Source of the DNA: Zafaria cholistanensis
Lineage (GTDB): Bacteria > Actinomycetota > Actinomycetes > Actinomycetales > Micrococcaceae
Assembly: GCF_008580665.1 (NCBI RefSeq)
Contig: NZ_BKDJ01000002.1
Coordinates: 62,001-126,000, forward strand
Length of the DNA: 64,000 nucleotides
Direction: 5' to 3'
Shown: piece by piece, positions 9,809 to 19,236 of the stretch
How the letters are laid out: each line of letters begins with the position of its first letter
How positions within the stretch are numbered: position 1 is the stretch's first letter
The notes under the pieces: model-generated
The model's database searches: none
Told to the model about the DNA's origin: nothing
Seen by the model: the letters and a program-made list of their open reading frames with translations, nothing else
Translations under genes and position numbers: made by a program

Positions 9809-11839
9809 GTGCCAGCCAAACGAATCGACGACGCCCCGTCACGGACCGAAAAGCTCGTCAGCCTGACGTACGCCCTGCTGTACCGCAAGCGCGGCTACTC
9901 GCGGGCGGAGCTGCGCGAGATCGTCGACGACTACCGCGGGCTGGGCGACGAGGCCTTCGAGCGCAAGTTCGAGCGCGACAAGGAGGACCTGCGCCAGCTG
10001 GGGATCCCCGTGGAAACCCTCACCGAGGAAGGCTTCTTCGACGGGGACCGGCAGCTGACCCGCTACCGCATCCTGCCCGAGAAGTACCGCCTGCCCCCCG
10101 TCTCCTTCGACCCCGCCGAGGCCGCGGCACTGGCCCTGGCCTCCAAGGTCTGGAAGGACCCGGTCCTGGGCACGGCCGCTTCCCGCGCCGCCAGCCGGAT
10201 GCTGCTGGCGGGCCTGCTCGACGCCGGCGCCGCCTTCCAGGGCCATGCGGCGCGGCTGCACGCCGGCGACGCGGTCTTCACCGATGTCCTGCGCGCCGCC
10301 TGGGAGGAGGCGCCGATCCGCTTCACCTACCGGGCCGTCGACGGCACCGAATCCCACCGCCGCGTTGAGCCCTGGGGTGTTGGCAGCCGGTTCGGCAACT
10401 GGTACCTGGTCGGACTGGACCGGGACCGCGGGGAGGAACGCATGTTCCGCCTTTCCCGCATCACCAGCGGCATCGCCCGCCTCGGCGGCACCATGAAGCG
10501 GCCCGAGGGGTTCCGCATCGCCGCGCACCTGGACCGGCTGGACCCGGCCTCCGCCATGACGCCCGCGGCCGTGGAGCTGCTCCCGGGCCGGGGCCTGGCC
10601 CTGCGCATCGCCGCCGCCGACGACGCCGGCCCTGACGGCAGCGGCCGGGAAGGCGGCGCCGGGTCCGGCACGGTCACCCCCGACGGCCGCGACCGCGTCG
10701 CCTTCCGCTACCACGACGCGGAGGCGGCCGCCGCCGAACTGGCCGAACTCGGCCCCGCGGCCCGGGTCGCCGGCCCGCCGGAGCTGCGCGACGCCGTCGT
10801 GCAGCGGCTGCGCGCGGCGCTGGCTGCCCAACGCGCGCCCCGGCCGTCCTACCAGCTCAAGCCCTCCCGCCCGAGCGGCCGCCCGGCCGCGACCAAGGTG
10901 GTGGCCCGGGCCCTGGACATCGTGGCCTACGTGGTCCGCCACGGCGCGCCCACGGTGGAGGAGACCGCCGCGCATTTTGGCCTGAGCAAGGCCGCGCTCC
11001 TGGAGGACCTGGCCATGATTCGCATGTGCGGGGTTCCCAACGGGCTGCCGGACGAGCTGATCGAGGTCGAATGGGAGACCGGGGTGGTCACCGTGGGCAA
11101 CGCCGAGGGCCTGGCCGACCCGGTCCGGCTGAATCTGCTGGAGGCGTTCTCGCTGACCGTGGGCCTGCAGGCGATCCTGGATTTGCCGCACGCGGGCGAG
11201 CGCGCCGCCGTCGCCTCTGCGCTGGCCAAGCTCACCGAGGCGGCGGGGGAGTTCGGGCAGCTGGGCCGGATCGTCTCCACGCGCCTGGCCTCGGCCGAGG
11301 ACGCGGACCGGACCGCGGTGCTGGCCCAGGCCGTCCACGCCCGCAGCGTGCTGCGCCTGGAGTACCACAATCGGGTGCGCGAGGAGATCACCGTGCGCGA
11401 GGTGGAGCCGGTGCGACTGCTTGAGGACGGCGGGCGCACCTACCTGCAGGCCTGGTGCCGCCACGCCGGCGCCCCGCGCAACTTCCGCGCCGACCGGATC
11501 CTGGACGCCACGCCCTCGGGAGAGACCTTCGAACCCGGCGCGCGCCACGCCGGCGTCGGGGAGGAGCTGTACACGGCGGCCGACACGGACGCGGTGGTTG
11601 TGCTGGGCTTCTCCGCACGCCTGGGCCGGCTCGTGGAGGACTACGCGCCCACCCGCACGGCCGCCCTGGCGGGGGGCGGGACGGCCGCCGAGGTGCGCAT
11701 CGCGGCCCCCGGCCACCTGCCCGGGCTGGTGGCCCGCCACGGCGGCGAGGTCGCCGTGCTGGAGCCTGCCGGGCAGGCGGCCGCCGTGGCCGAATGGCTG
11801 GAATCGGCGCTGTCGCTTTACGGAAAGGAGGGCCTGTGA
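9809..11839 (+). CDS. pafBC: WYL-domain transcriptional regulator, PafB-PafC fusion
   Basis: Regulator of the RecA-independent DNA-damage response in actinobacteria. In mycobacteria PafB and PafC are separate proteins that act together; here both are joined in one 676-residue chain, as known from Arthrobacter. The first half has a winged HTH (residues 8-75) and a WYL domain with W198-Y-L. The second half, from about 360, repeats the HTH (ARALDIVAYVVRHG onward) and a second WYL-like domain around GGRTYLQAWCR, in which the WYL triplet itself is not conserved. The two are joined by a Pro/Arg-rich linker near 345-358. The stop codon overlaps the start of the next gene (TGATG). Confidence 0.93.
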   Translation: MPAKRIDDAPSRTEKLVSLTYALLYRKRGYSRAELREIVDDYRGLGDEAFERKFERDKEDLRQLGIPVETLTEEGFFDGDRQLTRYRILPEKYRLPPVSFDPAEAAALALASKVWKDPVLGTAASRAASRMLLAGLLDAGAAFQGHAARLHAGDAVFTDVLRAAWEEAPIRFTYRAVDGTESHRRVEPWGVGSRFGNWYLVGLDRDRGEERMFRLSRITSGIARLGGTMKRPEGFRIAAHLDRLDPASAMTPAAVELLPGRGLALRIAAADDAGPDGSGREGGAGSGTVTPDGRDRVAFRYHDAEAAAAELAELGPAARVAGPPELRDAVVQRLRAALAAQRAPRPSYQLKPSRPSGRPAATKVVARALDIVAYVVRHGAPTVEETAAHFGLSKAALLEDLAMIRMCGVPNGLPDELIEVEWETGVVTVGNAEGLADPVRLNLLEAFSLTVGLQAILDLPHAGERAAVASALAKLTEAAGEFGQLGRIVSTRLASAEDADRTAVLAQAVHARSVLRLEYHNRVREEITVREVEPVRLLEDGGRTYLQAWCRHAGAPRNFRADRILDATPSGETFEPGARHAGVGEELYTAADTDAVVVLGFSARLGRLVEDYAPTRTAALAGGGTAAEVRIAAPGHLPGLVARHGGEVAVLEPAGQAAAVAEWLESALSLYGKEGL

Positions 11840-12195
11840 TGCCCTGGTGGTCCTGGACCCTGCTGTGGATGTTCCTGGCCGTGGCCGCGGCCCTGTTCGT
11901 GGTGCTGTGCGGCATCCGGCTCTTCCGCGGCTTCATGCGGCTGCTCGACGACGCCGGGGAGGCGATGGACCGGCTGCGGCCCGGCGCCCCGCGGGAATCC
12001 GCCCGGGGCGACGCCGGCCGCGCACCCGCCGGCGTCCCCGTGGGGGTGGAGGCGCTCTTCCAGGATCCGGGCGAGGCGCGCCGGCACTACCGGGACGGCA
12101 GGCGGGACCGGCGCGAGGCCAGGCGGGAGCGCCGGATCGCGCGCAAGCGCAGTGCCGGACAGCCGCAGCGCTGGCGGGACCTTTACCCACTCTGA
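11839..12195 (+). CDS. Small membrane protein of unknown function
   Basis: 118 residues. One transmembrane helix (about residues 5-27, starting [15 protein letters not shown]) is followed by a soluble tail rich in Arg and Ala with a likely coiled region ([17 protein letters not shown]). The ATG overlaps the pafBC stop, so translation is coupled to it. I do not recognise a family. A gene of this kind between pafC and tatA occurs in related genomes. Confidence 0.7.
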   Translation: MPWWSWTLLWMFLAVAAALFVVLCGIRLFRGFMRLLDDAGEAMDRLRPGAPRESARGDAGRAPAGVPVGVEALFQDPGEARRHYRDGRRDRREARRERRIARKRSAGQPQRWRDLYPL

Positions 12196-12226
12196 CGTAG
12201 ACTTGAATGGACGAAAGGAAGTTCCC

Positions 12227-12454
12227 ATGTTTGCTGGCCTCCAGGGATGGCATCTGGTCATCATCATCGTGCTCGCCCTCCTGCTTTTTGGGGCCCCGAA
12301 GCTTCCGGGCCTTGCCCGCTCCATCGGCCAGTCGCTGCGCATCTTCAAGTCCGAGGTGCGCCAGATGAAGGACGAGGATCCAAAGGCCGGCGCCCCCGGC
12401 GAAACCGTCGAGGGCAAGGTCGTCGAACCCGACCAGCGTGACCGCAACGCCTAG
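12227..12454 (+). CDS. tatA: Sec-independent translocase subunit TatA
   Basis: 75-residue pore-forming component of the twin-arginine protein exporter. It has a short N-terminal transmembrane helix ([15 protein letters not shown]), the [15 protein letters not shown] hinge and amphipathic helix, then an acidic tail. The start at 12227 is preferred because GAAAGGAAG precedes it and the conserved TatA N-terminus begins there. TAGACT at 12198-12203 may be its -10 element. tatC follows after 6 bases. Confidence 0.95.
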   Translation: MFAGLQGWHLVIIIVLALLLFGAPKLPGLARSIGQSLRIFKSEVRQMKDEDPKAGAPGETVEGKVVEPDQRDRNA

Positions 12455-12460
12455 CAGAAC

Positions 12461-13312
12461 GTGACGACGAAGGCAGCGGGGCGCAAGTCCAACCCCGAAG
12501 GGCGGATGGCGCTCAAAGAGCATCTGATCGAGCTCCGCAACCGGCTTCTTGTGGCGCTCGTGGCGCTTTTCCTTGCCACCATCGGCGGGTTCTTCCTGTA
12601 CTACCCCGCCCTTGAGCTGCTGATGCAGCCGCTGGTGGCCATCGGCGGCACGCCCAACTTCGGAACCGCCGTTTCGCCCTTCGACATGATGATCAAGGTC
12701 TCGGTGTTCCTGGGCCTGATCATCGCCAGCCCGGTGATCCTCTACGAACTGTGGGCGTTCATCGTCCCGGGCCTGAAAAAGAAGGAAAAGCGCACCGCGC
12801 TGGCCTTCATCGCCGCCGCCGTGCCGCTGTTCCTGGGCGGCATCTGGCTGGGCTACTGGGTCCTGCCGCACGCGCTGGGCTTCTTCATCTCGCTGACCCC
12901 GGCCAACGCCGAAAACTTCATCCTGGCCAACGAATACCTGGCCTTCGTCCTGCGCCTGCTGCTCGCCTTCGGCATCGCCATGCTCATCCCGGTGCTGATG
13001 GTGGGCCTGAACCTGGTCGGCATCCTCCCCGGGAAGCTGATTGTCAAAAACTGGCGCATCACCGTCTTCCTGATCGCCCTGGTCTCCGCCATGGCGGCTC
13101 CGGGCGGCGACGCGATGACCATGTTCGTGCTGGCCGGTCCGCTGCTGGTGCTGTTCGCCGCCGCGACGGTCGTGTGCCTGTCCAACGACAGGCGCCGCGC
13201 CAGGCGCCTGGCGGCGCTGGAGGCGGAGAACGCCGCGGCCGCCGGCGGAGCCACCGGCCCGCTCGGCGGGGCGGGCGGAATCGACGCCCCGAAGGACCTC
13301 GAAAACATCTAG
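12461..13312 (+). CDS. tatC: Sec-independent translocase subunit TatC
   Basis: Receptor of the twin-arginine translocase; it recognises the RR motif of folded exported proteins. The 283-residue product has six predicted transmembrane helices and the conserved N-terminal MALKEHLIELRNRL, the first periplasmic-loop segment FDMMIKVS and the ELWAFIVPGL motif. It starts with GTG. The tatA-tatC pair downstream of pafBC is standard in this group; no tatB is present here. Confidence 0.96.
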   Translation: MTTKAAGRKSNPEGRMALKEHLIELRNRLLVALVALFLATIGGFFLYYPALELLMQPLVAIGGTPNFGTAVSPFDMMIKVSVFLGLIIASPVILYELWAFIVPGLKKKEKRTALAFIAAAVPLFLGGIWLGYWVLPHALGFFISLTPANAENFILANEYLAFVLRLLLAFGIAMLIPVLMVGLNLVGILPGKLIVKNWRITVFLIALVSAMAAPGGDAMTMFVLAGPLLVLFAAATVVCLSNDRRRARRLAALEAENAAAAGGATGPLGGAGGIDAPKDLENI

Positions 13313-13383
13313 GGCCGCCCGGGGATCGCCTCCCGGAGGCGCCGTCCCGGGGCCGGCCCACCGACCCCCGAAAGGCAGGCACC

Positions 13384-16221
13384 ATGAGCTCCCCGGCCGA
13401 ACGCTACGCGGCATCGCGCGAGAGGGCCGCCGAGGCCAAGACCCGGCTGTACGCCTTCCGGCAGACCCTTGACTTCGAACTGGACCCGTTCCAGGTGGAC
13501 GCCTGCCGGGCGGTGGAGTCCGGCAAGGGCGTCCTGGTGGCGGCCCCGACCGGGGCCGGCAAGACCGTGGTGGGGGAGTTCGCCGTCTACATGGCCCTGC
13601 AGCGGGGGCTGAAGGCGTTCTACACCACCCCCATCAAGGCCCTGAGCAACCAGAAGTATGCCGACCTCGCCGACCGTTACGGGGCCGAGCGGGTGGGGCT
13701 GCTCACCGGGGACACCACTATCAACGGCGACGCCGACGTGGTGGTGATGACCACCGAGGTGCTGCGCAACATGCTCTACGCCGACTCGGACACCCTCTCC
13801 GGCCTGGCCTACGTGGTGATGGACGAGGTCCACTACCTCGCCGATAAGTTCCGGGGCGCCGTGTGGGAGGAAGTGATCATCCACCTTCCCGCCGAGGTGC
13901 AGGTGGTCTCCCTCAGCGCCACGGTCTCCAACGCCGAGGAGTTCGGCGGCTGGCTGGACACGGTGCGCGGGGATACCGAGATCGTGGTCACCGAACACCG
14001 CCCGATCCCGCTGTGGCAGCACGTCATGGTCGGCGGGCGGCTGGTGGACCTGTTTGCCGGGGAGGTCTCCTTCGACGAGGCGGCGGCGGAAGGAACCACC
14101 GGCGCCGAACAGCGCATCGCGGTGAACCCCGAACTGACCAAGCTCGCCCAGCGCGACATGCGCAGCGGCTTCCGCTCCGGCGGGGCCCGGGGCCGCGGCC
14201 CCGGGCGCGGACGGGGGCCTGCCCGGCCCCAGCAGGCCCCGGTGGACCGGTACAAGATCACCCGCCCGGAGATGGTCCTGTCCCTGGACCGGGCCGGACT
14301 GCTGCCGGCGATCGTGTTCATTTTCTCCCGCAAGGGCTGCGACGCGGCGGTCGCCCAGTGCGTGCGCTCGGGGCTGGCCCTGACCACGGAGGCCGAGGCG
14401 CAGCGGATTGAGCAGGCCATTGACCTGGCCGCCTACGAACTGCCCCCGGATGACCTGGAGGTGCTCGGCTTCTGGGCCTGGCGCGAGGGCCTGCTGCGCG
14501 GCTTCGCCGCCCACCACGCCGGCCTGCTCCCGATCTTCAAGGAGGTCGTGGAGAAGCTCTTTGCCCAAGGGCTGGTCAAGGCCGTCTTCGCCACCGAGAC
14601 CCTGGCCCTGGGCGTGAACATGCCCGCCCGGTCCGTGATCCTGGAGAAGCTGGAGAAATTCAACGGGGAGCAGCACGTCTCCATCACCGCCGGCGAGTAC
14701 ACCCAGCTCACCGGCCGGGCCGGCCGCCGCGGCATCGACGTGGAGGGGCACGCGGCCGTGCTCTGGCAGCCGGGCACCGATCCGGCGGCCGTGGCCGGCC
14801 TCGCCTCCCGGCGCACCTACCCGCTGAACTCCAGCTTCCGGCCCACCTACAACATGAGCCTGAACCTGACCGCCCAGTTTGGGCGGGAGCGGGCCCGCAG
14901 GATCCTGGAGTCCTCCTTTGCCCAGTTCCAGGCGGACCGCTCCGTGGTGGGGTTGGCGCGCCAGGTGCGCAGCCGGGAGGATTCGCTGGCCGGCTATGCC
15001 CGGGCGATGACGTGCCATCTGGGCGACTTTTCCGAGTACGCCAAGCTGCGCCAGGAGCTGGAGGCTGCCGAGCAGGACGCCTCCCGCACGGCCCACCGGG
15101 CCCGCCGCAGCGCGGCCGCCGAGTCACTGGAACAGCTGGTGCCCGGGGACGTCATCGACATTCCAGGCCCCCGCCACCTGGGCCGGGCCGTGGTGATTGC
15201 GCTGTCCGATTCGCTGCGCGACCCGCGCCCCACCGTGCTCACCGAGGACCGGCAGATCCGGCGCATCGGCCCGCATGATTTGAACGGACCGCTGGAGGTG
15301 ATTTCGCGTATCCGCATCCCCAAGGCGTTCACCGGCAAGTCGCCGAAGGAGCGCCGGGACCTGGCCGCCGCGATGCGCAACGCCCTGCACGAACACCGTC
15401 CCCCGCGCCGCGGGTCCGCCGGGTTCGATTTCGCCGGCAGCGACCGGCAGGAGGCGCGCATTGCCGACCTGCGCCGCCGGCTCAAGCGCCACCCCTGCCA
15501 CGGCTGCTCCGAGCTGGAGGACCACCTGCGCTGGGCGGACCGGTGGGTGAAGCTTCGCCAGGAGACGGACCGCCTTGCCGCGCAGATCAGCGGCCGCACC
15601 AACACCATCGCCAAGACCTTTGACCGTGTCTGCGCGGTGCTGGCCCACTACGGCTACCTCCCGGCCGGGTCCGATCGGCAGGAGGACGGGGATGCCCCGG
15701 CTCCGGCGTTCCCGCCGGCCGGGAACCGGTTGCGCCGGATCTACGGGGAACGGGACCTGCTGACCTCGCTGGTGCTCGAATCCGGCGTGCTGGAGGGGAT
15801 GAACGCCGCCGAACTGGCCGGATTCGTCAGCACGCTGGTCTACCAGGCCAAGCGCGAGGAGGGCGGCGTGGGCCCGAAGATGCCCACCGCGGCCATCGAA
15901 AAGGCGTGGGAAACGGCCGTGCGGGCGTGGTCGGAGCTGACCGACCTGGAGGAGGCCAACCGGCTGCCGCAGACCGCCGAACCCGAATCCGGGCTGGTCT
16001 GGCCCATGTACCTTTGGGCCCGCGGCAAGGACCTGAAGCAGTGCCTGCTCAGCACCGACCTGGCCGCCGGGGACTTCGTGCGCTGGGCCAAGCAGGTGAT
16101 CGACACCCTGGACCAGCTGGCCAAGGTCCCGGACCTGCCGCGGCCGCTGGCCCGGCAGTGTGTTGCGGCAGTCGAGTCCATCCGCCGCGGCGTCGTCGCC
16201 TACTCGAGCGTCGCCGAATAG
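13384..16221 (+). CDS. helY: DEAD/DEVH-box helicase of the Ski2/Mtr4 type (HelY)
   Basis: 945-residue ATP-dependent RNA helicase. Residues 30-230 hold RecA domain 1 with Walker A APTGAGKT at 54-61, motif II DEVH at 147-150 and SAT in LSATVSN. The second RecA domain includes ATETLALGVNMPAR and QLTGRAGRRG. The C-terminal third is the Ski2-type winged-helix/helical region and contains CHGCSELEDH. ATG 13384 is chosen because it follows GAAAGGCAGG and the open frame further upstream overlaps tatC. In cells it is expected to act in RNA metabolism; the substrate is not known from sequence. Confidence 0.93.
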   Translation: MSSPAERYAASRERAAEAKTRLYAFRQTLDFELDPFQVDACRAVESGKGVLVAAPTGAGKTVVGEFAVYMALQRGLKAFYTTPIKALSNQKYADLADRYGAERVGLLTGDTTINGDADVVVMTTEVLRNMLYADSDTLSGLAYVVMDEVHYLADKFRGAVWEEVIIHLPAEVQVVSLSATVSNAEEFGGWLDTVRGDTEIVVTEHRPIPLWQHVMVGGRLVDLFAGEVSFDEAAAEGTTGAEQRIAVNPELTKLAQRDMRSGFRSGGARGRGPGRGRGPARPQQAPVDRYKITRPEMVLSLDRAGLLPAIVFIFSRKGCDAAVAQCVRSGLALTTEAEAQRIEQAIDLAAYELPPDDLEVLGFWAWREGLLRGFAAHHAGLLPIFKEVVEKLFAQGLVKAVFATETLALGVNMPARSVILEKLEKFNGEQHVSITAGEYTQLTGRAGRRGIDVEGHAAVLWQPGTDPAAVAGLASRRTYPLNSSFRPTYNMSLNLTAQFGRERARRILESSFAQFQADRSVVGLARQVRSREDSLAGYARAMTCHLGDFSEYAKLRQELEAAEQDASRTAHRARRSAAAESLEQLVPGDVIDIPGPRHLGRAVVIALSDSLRDPRPTVLTEDRQIRRIGPHDLNGPLEVISRIRIPKAFTGKSPKERRDLAAAMRNALHEHRPPRRGSAGFDFAGSDRQEARIADLRRRLKRHPCHGCSELEDHLRWADRWVKLRQETDRLAAQISGRTNTIAKTFDRVCAVLAHYGYLPAGSDRQEDGDAPAPAFPPAGNRLRRIYGERDLLTSLVLESGVLEGMNAAELAGFVSTLVYQAKREEGGVGPKMPTAAIEKAWETAVRAWSELTDLEEANRLPQTAEPESGLVWPMYLWARGKDLKQCLLSTDLAAGDFVRWAKQVIDTLDQLAKVPDLPRPLARQCVAAVESIRRGVVAYSSVAE

Positions 16222-16264
16222 CCTCCGGGCGTTGCCCGGCACCCCCTTGGAAAGGAACACCCCC

Positions 16265-17881
16265 ATGTCTTCGCTGGTCCTGTACCGCAACGGTTCCATC
16301 TACACCGCGGCGGACCCCTTCGCCACCGCCATGCTGGTGGAGGGCGGGACCGTCGCGTGGGTCGGGTCCGAATCCGCGGCATCGGCGCTGCTGGATTCGC
16401 GCATGGAGGTCGTGGACCTCGAGGGCGCCCTGGTGGCCCCGGCATTCTTCGACTCGCACGTGCACTTGACCGAAACCGGGCTGGCACTGACCGCCCTGGA
16501 CCTGCGCGGGGCCGGTTCGCTGGCGCAGGCCCTCGATGCCGTCGCCGGACACGCCGCCGCCGGGCCCGGCCCGGTGCTCGGTTCCGGATGGGACGAGACC
16601 GCGTGGCCGGAAGGCCGCGGCCCTTCGGCCGAGGAGCTGGAGCGCGCCGCCGGCGGCCGCGACGTCTACCTGGCCCGGGTGGACCTGCACTCGGCGGCCG
16701 TCAGCACCGGCCTGGCCGTGCGCGCCGGGCTCGCCGCGCACGAGGGCTGGGACGGCGCGGGGGGAGTGCGCGGGCCGGCCCACGCGGCCATCCGTGCCGC
16801 CGTCCTGGACCTGGACGGCACCACCCGCGCCGGGCTCCAGCGCCGCGGGCTGGAACACCTTGCGTCCAACGGCTACGCCGCGGCCGCCGAAATGGCCGCC
16901 CCGCACATCGCCGGGCGCGCCGATTTGGAGGCCCTGTTCCACCTGCTGGACGCCGAGGGCGAGGCCCTGCCCCGCATCTACGCGTACTGGGGCGAAGCCG
17001 TGGGGACCGCGGAGCAGGCCCGTTCCCTGGCCGGATCCTTCGGCGGACCCCTGGCGGGGCTGGGCGGGGACCTGTGCGTGGACGGGTCGATCGGCTCGCG
17101 CACGGCCCGGCTGCGCGCCCCCTACACAGATGCCCCTGAAACCCGCGGCACCCTCCACCTCGACGCCGCCGCCATCGCGTCCCATGTCGCGGCCTGCTCG
17201 GCCGCCGGCATCCAGGCCGGCTTCCATGCGATCGGCGACGCCGCGATTGACGAAACCGTCGCCGGGCTCGGCCTGGCCGCCGAACGCGTGGGCCTGGCGG
17301 CGGTGCAGGCCGGGCGCCACCGGATCGAGCACGCGGAAATGGCGGACGACGCCGCGATCGAAGCGCTGCTCGGGTTCGGCGTGACGGCCTCTCTCCAGCC
17401 GCTGTTCGACGCCGCCTGGGGCGGGGCCGAGGGGCTCTATGCCAGGCGCCTGGGCGCCGGGCGGGCCGCAGGCATGAACGAGGTCGGCCGGTTCCTGGCC
17501 GCCGGAGTCCCGGTGGCCCTGGGCTCGGACAGCCCGGTGGTTCCGGCCAGCCCCTGGCTGGCGGTAAAGGCCTGCCTGGAACTGACCTCCGAGCGGGCCA
17601 GAATCTCGGCCCGTGCGGCATTCCTGGCCCACACCCGTGCCGGGTACCGGGCCGTGGGGGAGCCGTCACCGCTGGCCGGACAGCTGGGCCCGGGCACGGA
17701 GGCCACCTTCGCCGTGTGGCAGGCCTCCGAACTGGCCGTGCAGACCCCGGACCTTAGGGTGTCCTCCTGGAGCACCGATGCCCGCGCCGGCACTCCCATG
17801 CTGCCGGTACTGGACGAAGGGGCTCCGCGGTGCCTGCGCACGGTGCGCAACGGGCGCGTGATTTTCGACGCCACAAAGTAA
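16265..17881 (+). CDS. YtcJ-like metal-dependent amidohydrolase
   Basis: 538 residues. Amidohydrolase-superfamily TIM barrel of the YtcJ/Amidohydro_3 type: metal motif H65-x-H67 in DSHVHLTETG, then GFHAIGDAAIDE, HRIEHAEM and LGSDSPVVP, which carries the late Asp metal ligand. The start ATG is preceded by GGAAAGGAAC, 44 bases after helY. The family hydrolyses C-N or related bonds; the substrate cannot be told from sequence. Confidence 0.88.
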   Translation: MSSLVLYRNGSIYTAADPFATAMLVEGGTVAWVGSESAASALLDSRMEVVDLEGALVAPAFFDSHVHLTETGLALTALDLRGAGSLAQALDAVAGHAAAGPGPVLGSGWDETAWPEGRGPSAEELERAAGGRDVYLARVDLHSAAVSTGLAVRAGLAAHEGWDGAGGVRGPAHAAIRAAVLDLDGTTRAGLQRRGLEHLASNGYAAAAEMAAPHIAGRADLEALFHLLDAEGEALPRIYAYWGEAVGTAEQARSLAGSFGGPLAGLGGDLCVDGSIGSRTARLRAPYTDAPETRGTLHLDAAAIASHVAACSAAGIQAGFHAIGDAAIDETVAGLGLAAERVGLAAVQAGRHRIEHAEMADDAAIEALLGFGVTASLQPLFDAAWGGAEGLYARRLGAGRAAGMNEVGRFLAAGVPVALGSDSPVVPASPWLAVKACLELTSERARISARAAFLAHTRAGYRAVGEPSPLAGQLGPGTEATFAVWQASELAVQTPDLRVSSWSTDARAGTPMLPVLDEGAPRCLRTVRNGRVIFDATK

Positions 17882-17957
17882 CCGGCACCCCCGTACGCCG
17901 GGGCTCCTACCCGCCGCTGACGTGGGGTGACGTTGGTCGTCACTGGTCAGGAATCGG

Positions 17958-17985
17958 TTGACAGGGGGCACCTTCCGGATACGCT
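17958..17985 (+). promoter_or_regulatory. Candidate housekeeping promoter
   Basis: A perfect -35 TTGACA (17958-17963), 16-base spacer, and TACGCT (17980-17985). It would give a leader of about 410 bases for the downstream mannosyltransferase gene. Confidence 0.5.
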
Positions 17986-18006
17986 GGAGCTGCAACGGCG
18001 AACCCC

Positions 18007-18054
18007 TCCCACGCGGCTTAGGTCCCACGCGGCTTAGGTCCCACGTGGCTTGGG
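18007..18054. repeat. Tandem repeat, 16 bp x 3
   Basis: Three head-to-tail copies of TCCCACGCGGCTTAGG; copies 1 and 2 are identical and copy 3 has two changes. Confidence 0.9.
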
Positions 18055-18401
18055 CGGGTTCGGCGCGCCGGGAATCCGGCGGCGGCACAGGGCAAGGCCC
18101 CGGGAACAGTAGAAAACAGGCATCCCTGCCACAGTCGTCTTTTCGGGGGATCCTGGTCCGAAGTTCCCGGGGTCTTTTCGCGCCCTTCCCGCCCGCCCTT
18201 CCCGCCCGGCTTTCCCGCCCGGACTGCCCGCCGGCAGGGCGCCGGAACCACTGCGGGGGCGGGGATATACTGGCACTTTGGTTTCCCGGCGTGCGCCGCA
18301 TGGAGCGTCCATGCGTGCGGCCGGGAAAGGGGCCCGCGGTGCCGCGGGCCGGTTCGTCGGGCCCGCGGGCCCGTCCACGTGTGCAGAAGGGTACAAACCG
18401 C

Positions 18402-19133
18402 GTGCGGGTAGTCACCATCATTCCCACCTACAACGAGCTCGAGTCGCTGCCGCTGACCGTCGGACGGCTGCGGGCAGCCGTCCCGGACTCCGACGTGCTG
18501 GTTGTCGATGACAACAGCCCCGACGGGACCGGGCGCCTGGCCGACGAGATGGCGGCGGCGGATTCCAGCATCCATGTGCTCCACCGGACGGGCAAGGGCG
18601 GCCTCGGCGCCGCTTACATTGCCGGGTTCCGCTGGGCGCTGGAGCGCGGCTACGACGTGCTCGTCGAACTCGACGCCGACGGCTCCCACCAGCCCGAGCA
18701 GCTGCCCAGCCTGCTGGCGGAGATCCCGCGCGGGGCGGACCTGGTCATCGGCTCGCGCTGGGTCAAGGGCGGAAGCGTCGTCAACTGGCCGCTGCGCCGC
18801 AAGCTGCTTTCCCGTGCCGGCAGCCTGTACTCACGTATCATGCTCGGCATCGGCGTGCGGGACATCACCGCGGGCTTCCGGGCCTTCCGCCGCGAAACCC
18901 TTGAGGCCCTGGACCTCTCCGCGGTCGAATCGGTGGGATACGGATTCCAGGTGGACATGACCTTCCGGGTGGCCAAGCTGGGCAAGCGCATCGTCGAGGT
19001 GCCCATCACCTTCGTCGAGCGCGAGCTGGGCGTTTCCAAGATGAGCGGAAATATCGTGGTCGAGGCCATGCTCAACGTGACCAAGTGGGGACTGGCAGCC
19101 CGCTGGCGCAAGCTCGCCGGCCGGCAGGCCTAG
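18402..19133 (+). CDS. Polyprenol monophosphomannose synthase (GT2)
   Basis: Transfers mannose from GDP-mannose to polyprenyl phosphate, the donor for mannosylation of glycolipids and proteins outside the membrane. The 243-residue protein is a GT2 domain of the dolichol-phosphate-mannose-synthase type: IIPTYNE at the N-terminus, [11 protein letters not shown], the catalytic metal motif [12 protein letters not shown], and GSRWVKGG. It has no membrane segment, like the Ppm1 catalytic domain of corynebacteria. GTG 18402 is chosen because the GT2 fold begins directly there and AGAAGGG lies ahead of it; the upstream extension is not protein-like. Confidence 0.9.
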   Translation: MRVVTIIPTYNELESLPLTVGRLRAAVPDSDVLVVDDNSPDGTGRLADEMAAADSSIHVLHRTGKGGLGAAYIAGFRWALERGYDVLVELDADGSHQPEQLPSLLAEIPRGADLVIGSRWVKGGSVVNWPLRRKLLSRAGSLYSRIMLGIGVRDITAGFRAFRRETLEALDLSAVESVGYGFQVDMTFRVAKLGKRIVEVPITFVERELGVSKMSGNIVVEAMLNVTKWGLAARWRKLAGRQA

Positions 19134-19156
19134 CAGGGCACGGCCCGGGAACCGTC

Positions 19157-19213
19157 CCGGTATATGGAAGGGGTCCACACCGTTCAACGGTGCGGACCCC
19201 TTCCATATACCGG
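19157..19213. terminator. Bidirectional terminator between convergent genes
   Basis: Inverted repeat with arms of about 26 bp and one mismatch around TTCAA, centred between the mannosyltransferase gene and rbpA. The arms contain A/G-rich and C/T-rich runs so that it can act in either direction. Confidence 0.85.
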
Positions 19214-19236
19214 CCCGGGACGGCGGATGGCCTGCC

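Larger units (their letters stand above)
17882..18401 (+). other. Long leader/intergenic region before the mannosyltransferase gene
   Basis: No gene is supported in these 520 bases. It holds a well-formed promoter (17958-17985), a 16-bp tandem repeat (18007-18054), further imperfect repeats of TTCCCGCCC near 18190-18225, a second possible -10 (TATACT, 18266-18271), and three GC-rich hairpins. The hairpins are an imperfect one at about 18281-18328, a perfect 9-bp stem at 18331-18350, and a palindrome at 18359-18372 just before the next ribosome binding site. Confidence 0.5.

Noticed and set aside
9839-11740. A 633-codon minus-strand frame over pafBC
   Set aside because: Shadow of pafBC; no domain and no start signal.
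12751-13383. N-terminal extension of the HelY frame into tatC
   Set aside because: The extension overlaps tatC in another frame and lacks similarity; ATG 13384 with its ribosome binding site fits the helicase family.
17958-18401. N-terminal extension (148 codons) of the mannosyltransferase
   Set aside because: The extension covers promoter, tandem repeats and hairpins and is not protein-like; the GT2 domain begins right after GTG 18402.
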